Shown: in pieces, positions 8,280-16,636 of the stretch
Numbering within the stretch: the first letter of the stretch is position 1
How the letters are laid out: every line of letters starts with the position of its first letter
Origin: an uncultured Eubacteriales bacterium
GTDB taxonomy: Bacteria; Bacillota; Clostridia; UMGS1810
Direction: 5' to 3'
DNA: 22,094 nt
Assembly (NCBI GenBank): GCA_900555295.1
Contig: USKN01000009.1
Coordinates: forward strand, 1 to 22,094
Made by a program: the position numbers and the translations under genes
Notes under the pieces: generated by a model
Told to the model about the DNA's origin: nothing
What the model saw: the letters and a program-made list of their open reading frames with translations, nothing else
The model's database searches: none

Positions 8280-8308
8280 TTTACAAAGCTTTTTTTATAT
8301 GATATAAT
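8280..8308 (+). promoter_or_regulatory. Promoter of the WG-repeat/SLH gene
   Basis: TTTACA (8280-8285) and TATAAT (8303-8308) are separated by 17 bases, and TGA precedes the -10, giving an extended -10. Predicted initiation near 8315 leaves a leader of about 30 bases with an AAAAGGA ribosome binding site ending near 8333, spaced rather far (about 13 bases) from the ATG. It diverges from the distal pyr promoter, with the two -35 elements about 50 bases apart. Confidence 0.75.
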
Positions 8309-8346
8309 CAAACATATAATTATAATGAAAAGGATGATAATTTGCT

Positions 8347-10269
8347 ATGAAAAAATTGTTATTATTTGCATTGGTATTATCGGTAATTGTTTCATCCGCA
8401 TTATATGTATCGGCAGGCACCGGGGAGAACACACAAAAATATGAATACATAATGCCTATGGAATATACAAACATAGAGCGGATTCAAAATTGCTATATTG
8501 CATGGGATAACCGTGAAAAATGTGCACTTTACGGATTAAACGGCGAAAAAATTTCGGATGATTACGACTATATAGGCGCTTTTGTTGACGAGCAAATCGC
8601 GTCTGCATCAAAAGACGGCAAATACTATGTAATAAACAATTTCGGAGCGGCTATAGGTGAGTTTGACGGCAGAATAATTGATATATCCGATTATATTCTT
8701 GTAAACTTAACCTACTCAAATGAGGACGGCAGACCTTTTTCGTATTACGAAGGCGAATTCGGTGTATATACATATACGGGCGAACTTATAAAAACATTAC
8801 CGTACAGCAAATTCAATACTCCCAAAAATTGGGGAATTGGCATTACATTTGCGGGAAAGCGTTTGTTTTTCAAAAAAAATGACAAATGGGGTGCTTTGGA
8901 CGAGAATTTTAATGTTGCGATAGAACCTCTTTATGATGAAATATACCCATTCTACAATAAGGACGGCAATATAACGGTTGCAATACAAAACGGCAAGTAC
9001 GGACTTATAGATAAAGACGGGAATATTGTTGCCGATTTTGTTTACGATACAATTAATCCGCTTTACAACAACGGAAAAATTAACGCATACCGAACCGTGC
9101 AAGGCGAAACTTATATGAAATTTCAAGGTGAAAAATACGGACTTTTCGACAAGTACGGCAAAGAAGTAAAAAAGCTTGATGAATTGATACCGAAAGCCTT
9201 GTACGATGAGTATAATCTTATACAGGTATGTACAAAAAACACGCGTTCCGACAGCGATGAATACGGCGAACTGTCGGGGCTTATCGACTTTGACGGCAAC
9301 ACCGTAATACCTGTTGAAAACACAAATATATGGAATATATCCGAGGGATTTATTACAGCACAGAAATCTTATGACCATTGCGGATATTATGATTTAAAAG
9401 GCAATGAGATTACCGAATTTAAATACAGAATGACATCGCCTTTTTCGGACGGACTTGCTTTTGTTTCAAGCTGTATAAATGATGAGTGGAAAAACGAAGT
9501 AATAAATACAAAAGGCGAAACGGTATTTAATACAAGCGGATGGGCAGGCGGTTTTTACGGCGGAATTGCTGAAATTGAAACAGGTAAATTTATAGACGAA
9601 AACGGTAATGTTGTTATTAACAATCACGAGTGGGAAACCGTTTCGGGGCTTGATTGGTGGAGTTATAAAGGCGGGGGAACATTTATCGTTTCAGACGGCA
9701 GCCGTTACGGTGTTGTAAAATACACAAAATTTATTTCACCCTGGGCAAAGGACGCGGTAGACAAAGCCGAGAAAATAAAACTTATAAATACAGATAACAA
9801 TTATAATTATACATCACCCGTTACACGTGAGGATTTTTGCGAACTTATATATAACTATTTATGTAACTATACCAAAGAAAATAACACAATTAATATAAAA
9901 AATCCGTTTACCGATACCGATAATGCACATATAGCTATTTTAAACTCGGAGGGGATTATAAACGGTAAATCACCAACGGAATTTGCACCTAATGATTATC
10001 TGACTCGTGAGGAAGCCGCAACAATAATATTTCGTTTAATAAATAAAACATACAAAAATTGGACTACGACCGATATATACTTTGAATTTGCCGATAACAC
10101 GCAAATTTCGGATTGGGCAATGAACGGCATTCAAACTTTATGCAATATAGGTATTATGAACGGAGTAGAAAACAACAAATTTGCTCCGCAAAATCCATAT
10201 ACAACCGAACAAGCCGTTGCTACACTTGTGAGAGTATATAATAATTTTGCCGAAACGCAAAATAAATAA
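8347..10269 (+). CDS. Secreted WG-repeat protein with C-terminal SLH domains
   Basis: A 640-residue exported protein. Residues 1-23 form a signal peptide (MKK, a hydrophobic core, then VSA before Gly24). Residues about 50-460 contain irregular repeats of the WG/KWG beta type, for example NDKWGALDENFN (178-189), NGKYGLIDKDGN (215-226) and GEKYGLFDKYG (261-271), often followed by aromatic YDEI-like strands. Three SLH modules follow at about 462-508, 519-568 and 579-634, with TREDF, TREEA and TTEQA at the usual TRAE position. SLH modules bind pyruvylated secondary cell-wall polymers, so the protein is probably anchored on the cell surface with its WG region displayed. The function of that region is unknown. 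It is a single-gene transcription unit, divergent from the pyr operon, with its own promoter and terminator. Confidence 0.9.
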   Translation: MKKLLLFALVLSVIVSSALYVSAGTGENTQKYEYIMPMEYTNIERIQNCYIAWDNREKCALYGLNGEKISDDYDYIGAFVDEQIASASKDGKYYVINNFGAAIGEFDGRIIDISDYILVNLTYSNEDGRPFSYYEGEFGVYTYTGELIKTLPYSKFNTPKNWGIGITFAGKRLFFKKNDKWGALDENFNVAIEPLYDEIYPFYNKDGNITVAIQNGKYGLIDKDGNIVADFVYDTINPLYNNGKINAYRTVQGETYMKFQGEKYGLFDKYGKEVKKLDELIPKALYDEYNLIQVCTKNTRSDSDEYGELSGLIDFDGNTVIPVENTNIWNISEGFITAQKSYDHCGYYDLKGNEITEFKYRMTSPFSDGLAFVSSCINDEWKNEVINTKGETVFNTSGWAGGFYGGIAEIETGKFIDENGNVVINNHEWETVSGLDWWSYKGGGTFIVSDGSRYGVVKYTKFISPWAKDAVDKAEKIKLINTDNNYNYTSPVTREDFCELIYNYLCNYTKENNTINIKNPFTDTDNAHIAILNSEGIINGKSPTEFAPNDYLTREEAATIIFRLINKTYKNWTTTDIYFEFADNTQISDWAMNGIQTLCNIGIMNGVENNKFAPQNPYTTEQAVATLVRVYNNFAETQNK

Positions 10270-10280
10270 CAAATGTATTT

Positions 10281-10335
10281 TTAAAGAGGGATTTTACACA
10301 TTGCTTTGCAATGAATGTGTAAAATCCCTCTTTAA
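10281..10335. terminator. 22-bp perfect inverted repeat, probable bidirectional terminator
   Basis: Positions 10281-10302 are exactly complementary to 10314-10335 around an 11-base loop that can itself form TTGC/GCAA. The stem begins TTAAAGAGGG and ends CCCTCTTTAA, so each strand ends in a short T-rich stretch. It begins 12 bases after the SLH gene stop and faces the convergent HAD gene, which ends 118 bases away. It is longer than needed for a terminator. The 117 bases between it and the HAD gene hold only a small TGTC-GAAA-GACA hairpin followed by TTTT (near 10392-10407). Confidence 0.75.
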
Positions 10336-10452
10336 TTAATAAATACCCTTTTTATTACACATACTTGATTTTTAAATTTCATTTGTAATGTGTCGAAAGA
10401 CATTTTGTTACAACTGTAGCCGCTGTGCCTAAAATCATTGAATAAAAACTGC

Positions 10453-11379
10453 CTATACTATAATACTTAATATATCTTTAAGCGAACTTACCTTGTAATC
10501 GCACAAATCATCCGCTCCGGCTTTTTCAATGTTTCCGCCCGATATACCTATGCACGAAAATCCCGCGAGCTTTATTGACACAATTCCTGCCGAGCTGTCT
10601 TCAACTCCTATAACTTTTTGCCGTCTTTCAAACGGAATACCGAGTCCCACCCTTGCGGTTTCGGCATAAAGCCACGGATGCGGTTTTGCCTCAAGTTCGC
10701 CGAGTGTTCCGGGGCGTCCGCCGCCCAAAGCCTGACCCGCTGTAATAATACAATCGTAAAATTCGTTTGGGTCGCCCATATCAAGCTGTTTAAATGCCGA
10801 TATTATTTCGGGCATTGCTTTTTCGTACAATCCGCTGGTTACAAGTCCTATTTTTATACCCTCACCTTTAACGGCGGTTAAAAATTCTTTTAAATGCGGC
10901 GCGGGGGTAAAAGCGTCTTGCTTACCCCTGCCATACATTATTTCGTTCATTTCGTAATTTACAATTTCAAAATAATATTTTCTTGCAAGCTCCAAACTCT
11001 CGCCTTTTGCATACTTATTTATCATATATTGCAAATGTTCCGACACGCTGTGTCCCGAAATAAAAGGTTCGTCTTCCGCCTCATATTTAAATTCGTTGTT
11101 ATTTAATAGTTTTGCCGTTGCTTTTTCTATAACCCACATCCAAAAACTTTCGGAATGTACGCTTGTACCGTCCAAATCCATTAATATTGCTTCGGCTTTA
11201 GGCTCAAATCGTGTTTCGCGCAGCGGGTAAATTGCGGGATACCCCATACCGCTTTTAACACAGCATAATTTTTTGTCGGCAAATTCCACTATATCTATTT
11301 TACCGTCGGCGGGAGTGTATATGTTTTTTACTCCGTCCTTTTGTACTTCAAAAAATTCATTTTTGGTTATTTTATTCAT
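10453..11379 (-). CDS. HAD-superfamily hydrolase, beta-phosphoglucomutase/phosphatase type
   Basis: A 308-residue cytoplasmic HAD protein. Motif I is DLDGT, with nucleophile Asp68 and Asp70; motif II is LVTSG; the motif III lysine is in the KPHPWLY segment; motif IV is GVEDSSAGI. A helical cap lies between motifs I and II, as in beta-phosphoglucomutases and sugar phosphatases. Two features are unusual: about 65 residues precede motif I, and a Gly-rich insertion (QALGGGRPGTLGE) lies before the lysine segment. The ATG start overlaps the stop of the GH38 gene as ATGA and has a GAGGA site upstream; a start 87 bases earlier would lie inside the GH38 gene and is rejected. It is the last gene of the glycan operon, so it may process a phosphorylated sugar from that pathway (inference). 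Confidence 0.85.
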   Translation of the reverse strand: MNKITKNEFFEVQKDGVKNIYTPADGKIDIVEFADKKLCCVKSGMGYPAIYPLRETRFEPKAEAILMDLDGTSVHSESFWMWVIEKATAKLLNNNEFKYEAEDEPFISGHSVSEHLQYMINKYAKGESLELARKYYFEIVNYEMNEIMYGRGKQDAFTPAPHLKEFLTAVKGEGIKIGLVTSGLYEKAMPEIISAFKQLDMGDPNEFYDCIITAGQALGGGRPGTLGELEAKPHPWLYAETARVGLGIPFERRQKVIGVEDSSAGIVSIKLAGFSCIGISGGNIEKAGADDLCDYKVSSLKDILSIIV

Positions 11380-14057
11380 TTTACTATCCTCAATGTAATT
11401 ATCTTTTTTGCCTCCGCAATATGAGTTTTGCTGATTTTTTCTGTAATTTCCTCCGTCATTTTGCATTTACAGAGTTCGCCGTCGGTATTAATTGTAACTT
11501 CCTGTCGGCTGTCGGTTGTATTGTAGTATCTTACAATTATTCCGTTTCCGTCATCAGCTCTTTTAACCGCCGTAACGTGAATATTTTTGTTGTCTATTGC
11601 AAAAAGACTGTTTTCTTTTGCAAGTGTTCCTTTGCCTCTGCCCGATACCGCACATTTAACCCCCGCAAAAATCTCTGCCGCTTTGTTGGCAAGCTTTGTG
11701 TAATCAACACTGTCAAAGTGCATTGCATATTCGTAAATATGCAGTCCGGGGCATTGTACACCCTCGTCTTCAAGCTCGGTTTGTTTTTCCTCCGATACTG
11801 CAAGCTTTATTCTGCACGCACGTATTAATGTAAGTGCCATTGTGTAATTATCAAACACTTCATACTCAAAAAGACCTTTCGGCATAACCGCAAATCCGTT
11901 TTCGCCGTCGGTAACCGCCGCAAACGAACGAAGCGGCTGCATACCGAATGCCTGTTCAACCCAACCCGTGGAGTCGGGAACTTTTATATTGTGTTTAACC
12001 GTATCAAAATGACTGTCACAAACCGAAAAATCGGTTTTTATTTCCGTTGGGAAATTAACGCGGAGCCAATGGTCCTTTGCCGTATTGTTAACTTCTGCCT
12101 TTACCTTTATAAAATCAGCGTCGTTATCAAGCGTATATGTAACTTTTACAGGAATTTTTGTGTAAATATCGCTTGGATTTACCGCACAGCTTTCCGGTAC
12201 TTCAAAATCAAACTCCGCGGCAACACTGCCGGTTAATTCACCGCTTTCGGTTGTGTAAACTTTTGCATTTGCACCGAGCGACATAAATTTTTTGTCAAAT
12301 TCGGGTGATACGTGTTTCCACGCATTGCCCACCTCGCCCTGCGATGTAAAATAATTAAGATTTTTGTACTGCTTGCCTGTTGGTTTATATAATACGTCTA
12401 TAGTTCCGTTTCCGTTTACGGTTGCTTTGATTTTACTGTTTTCAAGCGTATTTCCGGATGCAATGCCGTCTTTCTTTATAAGCGCATTTTTTGCGGGTTT
12501 AACCTCATATGCACGATAACCGAGCGCCGGCACATTTTTAAATTTGGCGTAAAATCTGTGATTTACACTGTTTAATATTGTAGGCACTTCCCAAATACTG
12601 TCAACAAACACACTCGATTTTTGGCTTGTAATTGCCTGCATTTCAACACCGTCAATTTTAATACCGTTTCCAAAATTATCCGGTACATCAATATCAACAG
12701 GTACAATAACATCACGTTCAAAAGGCAGCGAATTGTAAACAATAAGTAAAACCGCGTCTTTTTTAAGTCCGTCAGGCGAAAGATTTTTTGCAATTTCAAT
12801 CATAGCGTCATCGGTTACAATATCGGCAATGTCTTTGGCTTTACGGTAACGGTATTCCATATCCTTGCACACCTCGTCGGGCGCACAGCCGCCGTTTGCG
12901 TCGTGGCTGTGGCAAGATAAAAGATATCTCCAGCCGCGTGTCAAATAATTTTTGCTGTCATATCCCGAAAGTGCGTTAAGCGGTTCGGCAATATATGCAA
13001 GTTTAGTGTATGCGTCAAAATCCGCCTGTTTTAAATATGTTCTTGCGCTTATTGTCCCCGGAAAAAGATATGTCCACTTGCCCTCTTTAAGATACGAGCG
13101 TCGCTCACCTTTTAAAACCGTCATTTTGTCTTTGTCAAGATATTTTTCCGCATCTTTCCAAAACTGTTCAAGGTTTGTGTGCTCTATCTCAATTTTGCCT
13201 TTAAACATTTCTTTTGCGTCTTTAATAACTTCGCTTTCACGCGGAAATGCAACCGATATATCGTGTCCGTTCATTCCCAAAAATACGGGTGTTGTAAAAT
13301 GCCCTTTTTCTTCTTCAAGCATATCAAGTATTGCTTCTTTAAGATTTTGTTTATTGTAATTTGCAACGGGTGATTTCAAATCGTAATTAACACCCGCACC
13401 CACATAACCATCGGCAGGTCTGAACGGAACTTCGTCAAACTCGCCCCATATATAATCTTTGCTCCAAACTCTGTTTCTCGATACGGCTCTGTGTACCTGA
13501 TAATACCAATTGTAACGGCAGTAAAGCGCAAATCGGCTTGCAAGCATTTTTGTTCCGTCGGGTGCCTCCCATACGTATTCCGCCGGTGCCTCATCGTGAG
13601 ATATACCGCGATAAAACATCATATGAGTAAGACCAAAATCGGCAAAAATCTGCGGCAGCTGTCCCGTCTGCCCCCAAGATGACGGAGTATACGCAACCGT
13701 TCCCGTTTTGCCGCCGTATTTTTCAACCGTTTTTCTACCAAACATTAAATTTCGCACAATAGCCTCGTGCGAAATTGTAAATTCCTCGGGCAATGTAAAG
13801 TACGGACCTATAATAAGCCGCCCCTCTTTTATAAATTTTTCAACCTGTTCTCTGCGTTCGGGACGCATTTCAAGATAATCGTCAATCATAATTGAGTGAC
13901 CGTCCATTGTAAACGAATGGTACTCCGGATCGCTTTCCAATATGTCAAGCGTTGTATCAAGCATTATAAGCAAATTTCGGCGCGTTTTTTCAAAACTTCT
14001 GCGAAACTCCCTGTCCCAATGCGTGTTTGATACCACATCAATTTTTTTTACTTCCAT
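11376..14057 (-). CDS. GH38-family (alpha-mannosidase-like) protein with substituted nucleophile
   Basis: An 893-residue protein matching the bacterial GH38 layout: N-terminal catalytic barrel, helical middle domain, and C-terminal beta domains. The zinc and active-site landmarks are THWDREF (His13, Asp15), NGHD (Asp266) and HSHDANGG (His385, Asp386). The motif that normally reads P-D-S-F-G and carries the Asp nucleophile, which is also a zinc ligand, reads TPSSWGQTGQLP here, with Ser126 (codon TCA) in the Asp position. The family normally cleaves alpha-mannosides; this protein may use altered chemistry, another substrate, or be non-catalytic. No signal peptide is seen. ATG at 14057 is preferred over a GTG 15 bases upstream because the GAGG site lies between them. 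The gene lies 16 bases after the GH13 gene and is coupled to the HAD gene. Confidence 0.85.
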   Translation of the reverse strand: MEVKKIDVVSNTHWDREFRRSFEKTRRNLLIMLDTTLDILESDPEYHSFTMDGHSIMIDDYLEMRPERREQVEKFIKEGRLIIGPYFTLPEEFTISHEAIVRNLMFGRKTVEKYGGKTGTVAYTPSSWGQTGQLPQIFADFGLTHMMFYRGISHDEAPAEYVWEAPDGTKMLASRFALYCRYNWYYQVHRAVSRNRVWSKDYIWGEFDEVPFRPADGYVGAGVNYDLKSPVANYNKQNLKEAILDMLEEEKGHFTTPVFLGMNGHDISVAFPRESEVIKDAKEMFKGKIEIEHTNLEQFWKDAEKYLDKDKMTVLKGERRSYLKEGKWTYLFPGTISARTYLKQADFDAYTKLAYIAEPLNALSGYDSKNYLTRGWRYLLSCHSHDANGGCAPDEVCKDMEYRYRKAKDIADIVTDDAMIEIAKNLSPDGLKKDAVLLIVYNSLPFERDVIVPVDIDVPDNFGNGIKIDGVEMQAITSQKSSVFVDSIWEVPTILNSVNHRFYAKFKNVPALGYRAYEVKPAKNALIKKDGIASGNTLENSKIKATVNGNGTIDVLYKPTGKQYKNLNYFTSQGEVGNAWKHVSPEFDKKFMSLGANAKVYTTESGELTGSVAAEFDFEVPESCAVNPSDIYTKIPVKVTYTLDNDADFIKVKAEVNNTAKDHWLRVNFPTEIKTDFSVCDSHFDTVKHNIKVPDSTGWVEQAFGMQPLRSFAAVTDGENGFAVMPKGLFEYEVFDNYTMALTLIRACRIKLAVSEEKQTELEDEGVQCPGLHIYEYAMHFDSVDYTKLANKAAEIFAGVKCAVSGRGKGTLAKENSLFAIDNKNIHVTAVKRADDGNGIIVRYYNTTDSRQEVTINTDGELCKCKMTEEITEKISKTHIAEAKKIITLRIVK

Positions 14058-14073
14058 AATTATACCTCGCACT

Positions 14074-15618
14074 TTATTTGATTTTTATATATGATGCCGA
14101 CTGCGGCGGTACAGTAAGTTTGCCGTTATTTAATTTTGCCGCACCGTTAAATTGATAAATAACCTCTCCGAGTTCTTCGCCAAATTCACACACTCCCTCT
14201 TTAGCCGACGGATTAATAGCAACAAGTATATCACCGCCTCGTTTAAACACGAGCGGATAAGTGTCTTTTTTGGCATTTATAATATCAATTGACGCCTCAG
14301 ATTGCAAACTTATTTGATTTTTTCTTATATTTATTTGCAATTTAAGCTCATTCATTATAGAGTTTTTATCGTTAATTTGTTTTTTTACGGTCGGTCTGTC
14401 ATCGTTCGGGTCAATCATTATGTATAAATTATCGGGTGATGAAAGAGAAAATCCCGCGTTTACACTGTCGTCCCATTGCATAGGGCTTCTTGTACCCGTA
14501 CGTTCATATCCGCCCTCAACCGATTCAATATTATCCAAATATCTCATACCTATTTCATCACCGTAATAAACAAAAGGCGCTCCCGGCATAGCCATTAAAA
14601 ATGCAAATGCCACTTTTGTTTCTTTTTCATCGAGCGTGTATGATATTCTTGGTGTATCGTGATTTCCCGACGGAATACACATAAGACCCTTTCCGCCCGT
14701 TTTTTCAACATTTTGCATATATAAATCGAAAAATGCCGAAACATCGCCCTCGCCTTTTTTCGAAAAATACGGATTATCAGTTCTGAATAATTCTTTGTAA
14801 TGCGAACCTGCCGTAGGCAAAAGAAAGTCCATATCAAATCCTGCAATTAACGCCTTGTCGGGCATTCCCCATTCCGATACAAAAGCCGAATCGGGATATT
14901 TTGCTTTTACTTTTTTAAATACGTCCTGCCATAATTTTATTGTTTCGGCAAATCCGTCATCCGCTTTAACAAGCGACATTGCCATATCGACTCTAAAACC
15001 GTCACAGCCCATACCGAGCCAAAAGCATATAACGTCAATCATTGCCGCACGGGTTGACAGCGCGTCCTCGGAGTCAACAGCCGATTGCCAGCTTTCGGTT
15101 ACTTTTGCAAAGCCGTAATTAAGCGCAGGCTGGGTTGCGTAAAAATTTACTCCAAATCCGCCGTCACGCTGTGAAAACCCTCTCATAGTACCGCGTATAC
15201 CGCTGTAGCCGTCACAGCTTTTCCAAACGGAATCCGTCCATATGTATCTTCCGCTGTATTCGTTTTTTTGCGGTTTTAATGACTCTTGAAACCACTTGCA
15301 GGTAAGCGATGTATGCCCCGGAACAAGGTCGAGCATTACTCTTATACCCTTTTTATGTGCTTCGTCAAATAAACGCTTTAAATCATCATTTGTACCATAT
15401 CTCGGTGCAACTTTGTAATAATCTTCAACATCATAACCTGCGTCCGTAAACGGTGACTCAAAACACGGATTGAGCCATATTGCGTTAAATCCCATGTCGG
15501 ATATATAATCGAGTTTTTCGATTATTCCGTTTATATCACCTATTCCGTCCGAATTTGTATCTTTAAATGTTTGCGGATATATTTCGTAAAAAACCGCATT
15601 TTTTAACCATTCCTGCAT
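14074..15618 (-). CDS. GH13 alpha-amylase-family glycosidase (alpha-glucosidase type)
   Basis: A 514-residue intracellular GH13 enzyme with a (beta/alpha)8 barrel and a small C-terminal beta domain (about 430-514). The four classic regions are present: region I DLVPGHTS (His102), region II GFRVDMAMS (nucleophile Asp211), region III FVSEWG (acid/base Glu249) and region IV GNHDTPR (Asp321). The first residues, AVFYEIYPQTFKDTNSDGIGD, place it with oligo-1,6-glucosidase and trehalose-type enzymes rather than secreted amylases, but the exact linkage cannot be told. In region I, Gly101 takes the place usually held by Asn. A strong AAGGAGG site lies 8 bases before the ATG. It sits 31 bases after the SGNH esterase gene in the same operon. 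Confidence 0.9.
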   Translation of the reverse strand: MQEWLKNAVFYEIYPQTFKDTNSDGIGDINGIIEKLDYISDMGFNAIWLNPCFESPFTDAGYDVEDYYKVAPRYGTNDDLKRLFDEAHKKGIRVMLDLVPGHTSLTCKWFQESLKPQKNEYSGRYIWTDSVWKSCDGYSGIRGTMRGFSQRDGGFGVNFYATQPALNYGFAKVTESWQSAVDSEDALSTRAAMIDVICFWLGMGCDGFRVDMAMSLVKADDGFAETIKLWQDVFKKVKAKYPDSAFVSEWGMPDKALIAGFDMDFLLPTAGSHYKELFRTDNPYFSKKGEGDVSAFFDLYMQNVEKTGGKGLMCIPSGNHDTPRISYTLDEKETKVAFAFLMAMPGAPFVYYGDEIGMRYLDNIESVEGGYERTGTRSPMQWDDSVNAGFSLSSPDNLYIMIDPNDDRPTVKKQINDKNSIMNELKLQINIRKNQISLQSEASIDIINAKKDTYPLVFKRGGDILVAINPSAKEGVCEFGEELGEVIYQFNGAAKLNNGKLTVPPQSASYIKIK

Positions 15619-15649
15619 ATTAAAATCCTCCTTAAAATTTTTATTTATG

Positions 15650-16621
15650 TTAATATTCCAGGTTCTTTAATAAATTTTTTGTATAATGCATAAATCCAAA
15701 GTCACTTGGATGTATATTGGTATCTCCGGCATAAAATTTCAAATTATGAGGAAGAAGATTCATTCCGTTTATCACATTTGTTATTCCGTATTTTAAAGCG
15801 GATTTTTTGATAATGCCTGACAGTTCTTCAAAACTTACGGCTTTTGACTCATCAATGTCATATCTCCAAATCGGAGTTATAACATTGATTATTTTTGGGT
15901 CATATATCGCTGTAAGCGTATTAAAATAATCATTAATATTATTTTGAAGTGATACCTTATCGTTACATACGTTCCAATCATTTGTTCCGTATGCAACAAT
16001 AACTATATTGGGGTTCACATACAAATCCTTATCGAGAGATTTGCTATTATAAACATAGCCGCCGACGCTTTGATTTAGCAATTCCATTTTCAACTCTCGC
16101 GCTATTTGTACAGGATAAGCCGATGACGGGAACTTTGCGTCCATTCCTTGTGTTATGGAATCTCCAAGACACAATAATAATTTATCCTCTTTTTTTACGG
16201 GTTTTACCGTTGCATTTTCATCAACTTCAAAATTCACAATTCCAATTTCCAAAAGATGCGGCAAATATATTGTAATTCTGTGTTTTGTGCGACCGTTATC
16301 CGGTATGTTAAAAACTACAGTTTCTTCACTATCGGCTGTATCTTTACCTATGGTTTCCGTAAAAATATTATCAATATATAAATCAAAATAGCCTACATCC
16401 CTCGCTCTGCAAATAATTTTGCAGTCTATTTTTACATAAGAAGAATCGGTAATAAAATCAAATGATATTCCCGATGCACATACAGATCTTGCTATTAAGC
16501 CATCGTTAATGCAGTATGCCATTTGCTGCTTTTTTGTAAATCTCTCAAAAAAAACAGTATCGTTTTTTGAATAAATATTGTACGCCCCTTTAGTTATATT
16601 TCTTATTAAATCTATGTTCAT
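15650..16621 (-). CDS. SGNH/GDSL esterase with N-terminal beta domain
   Basis: A 323-residue protein. Residues about 1-140 look like a beta-sandwich module of the kind found before GDSL domains in some carbohydrate esterases (CE2-like arrangement). Residues about 147-323 are the SGNH hydrolase: block I GDSITQG with Ser155, block II QSVGG with Gly187 or Gly188, block III GTNDW with Asn214, and block V DTNIHPSDFG with Asp300 and His304. Such enzymes often remove acetyl groups from sugars; deacetylation of oligosaccharides before the glycosidases act is inferred from the neighbours. No signal peptide is present. A GGAG site lies 6 bases before the ATG, and the gene follows the beta-helix gene by 15 bases. 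The gene is somewhat more AT-rich than its neighbours by eye. Confidence 0.85.
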   Translation of the reverse strand: MNIDLIRNITKGAYNIYSKNDTVFFERFTKKQQMAYCINDGLIARSVCASGISFDFITDSSYVKIDCKIICRARDVGYFDLYIDNIFTETIGKDTADSEETVVFNIPDNGRTKHRITIYLPHLLEIGIVNFEVDENATVKPVKKEDKLLLCLGDSITQGMDAKFPSSAYPVQIARELKMELLNQSVGGYVYNSKSLDKDLYVNPNIVIVAYGTNDWNVCNDKVSLQNNINDYFNTLTAIYDPKIINVITPIWRYDIDESKAVSFEELSGIIKKSALKYGITNVINGMNLLPHNLKFYAGDTNIHPSDFGFMHYTKNLLKNLEY

Positions 16622-16636
16622 ATGTATCTCCGCTCT

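Noticed and set aside
8797..9378. A 193-codon minus-strand frame opposite the SLH gene
   Set aside because: The opposite strand encodes clear WG repeats; the reverse product looks like low-complexity shadow coding.
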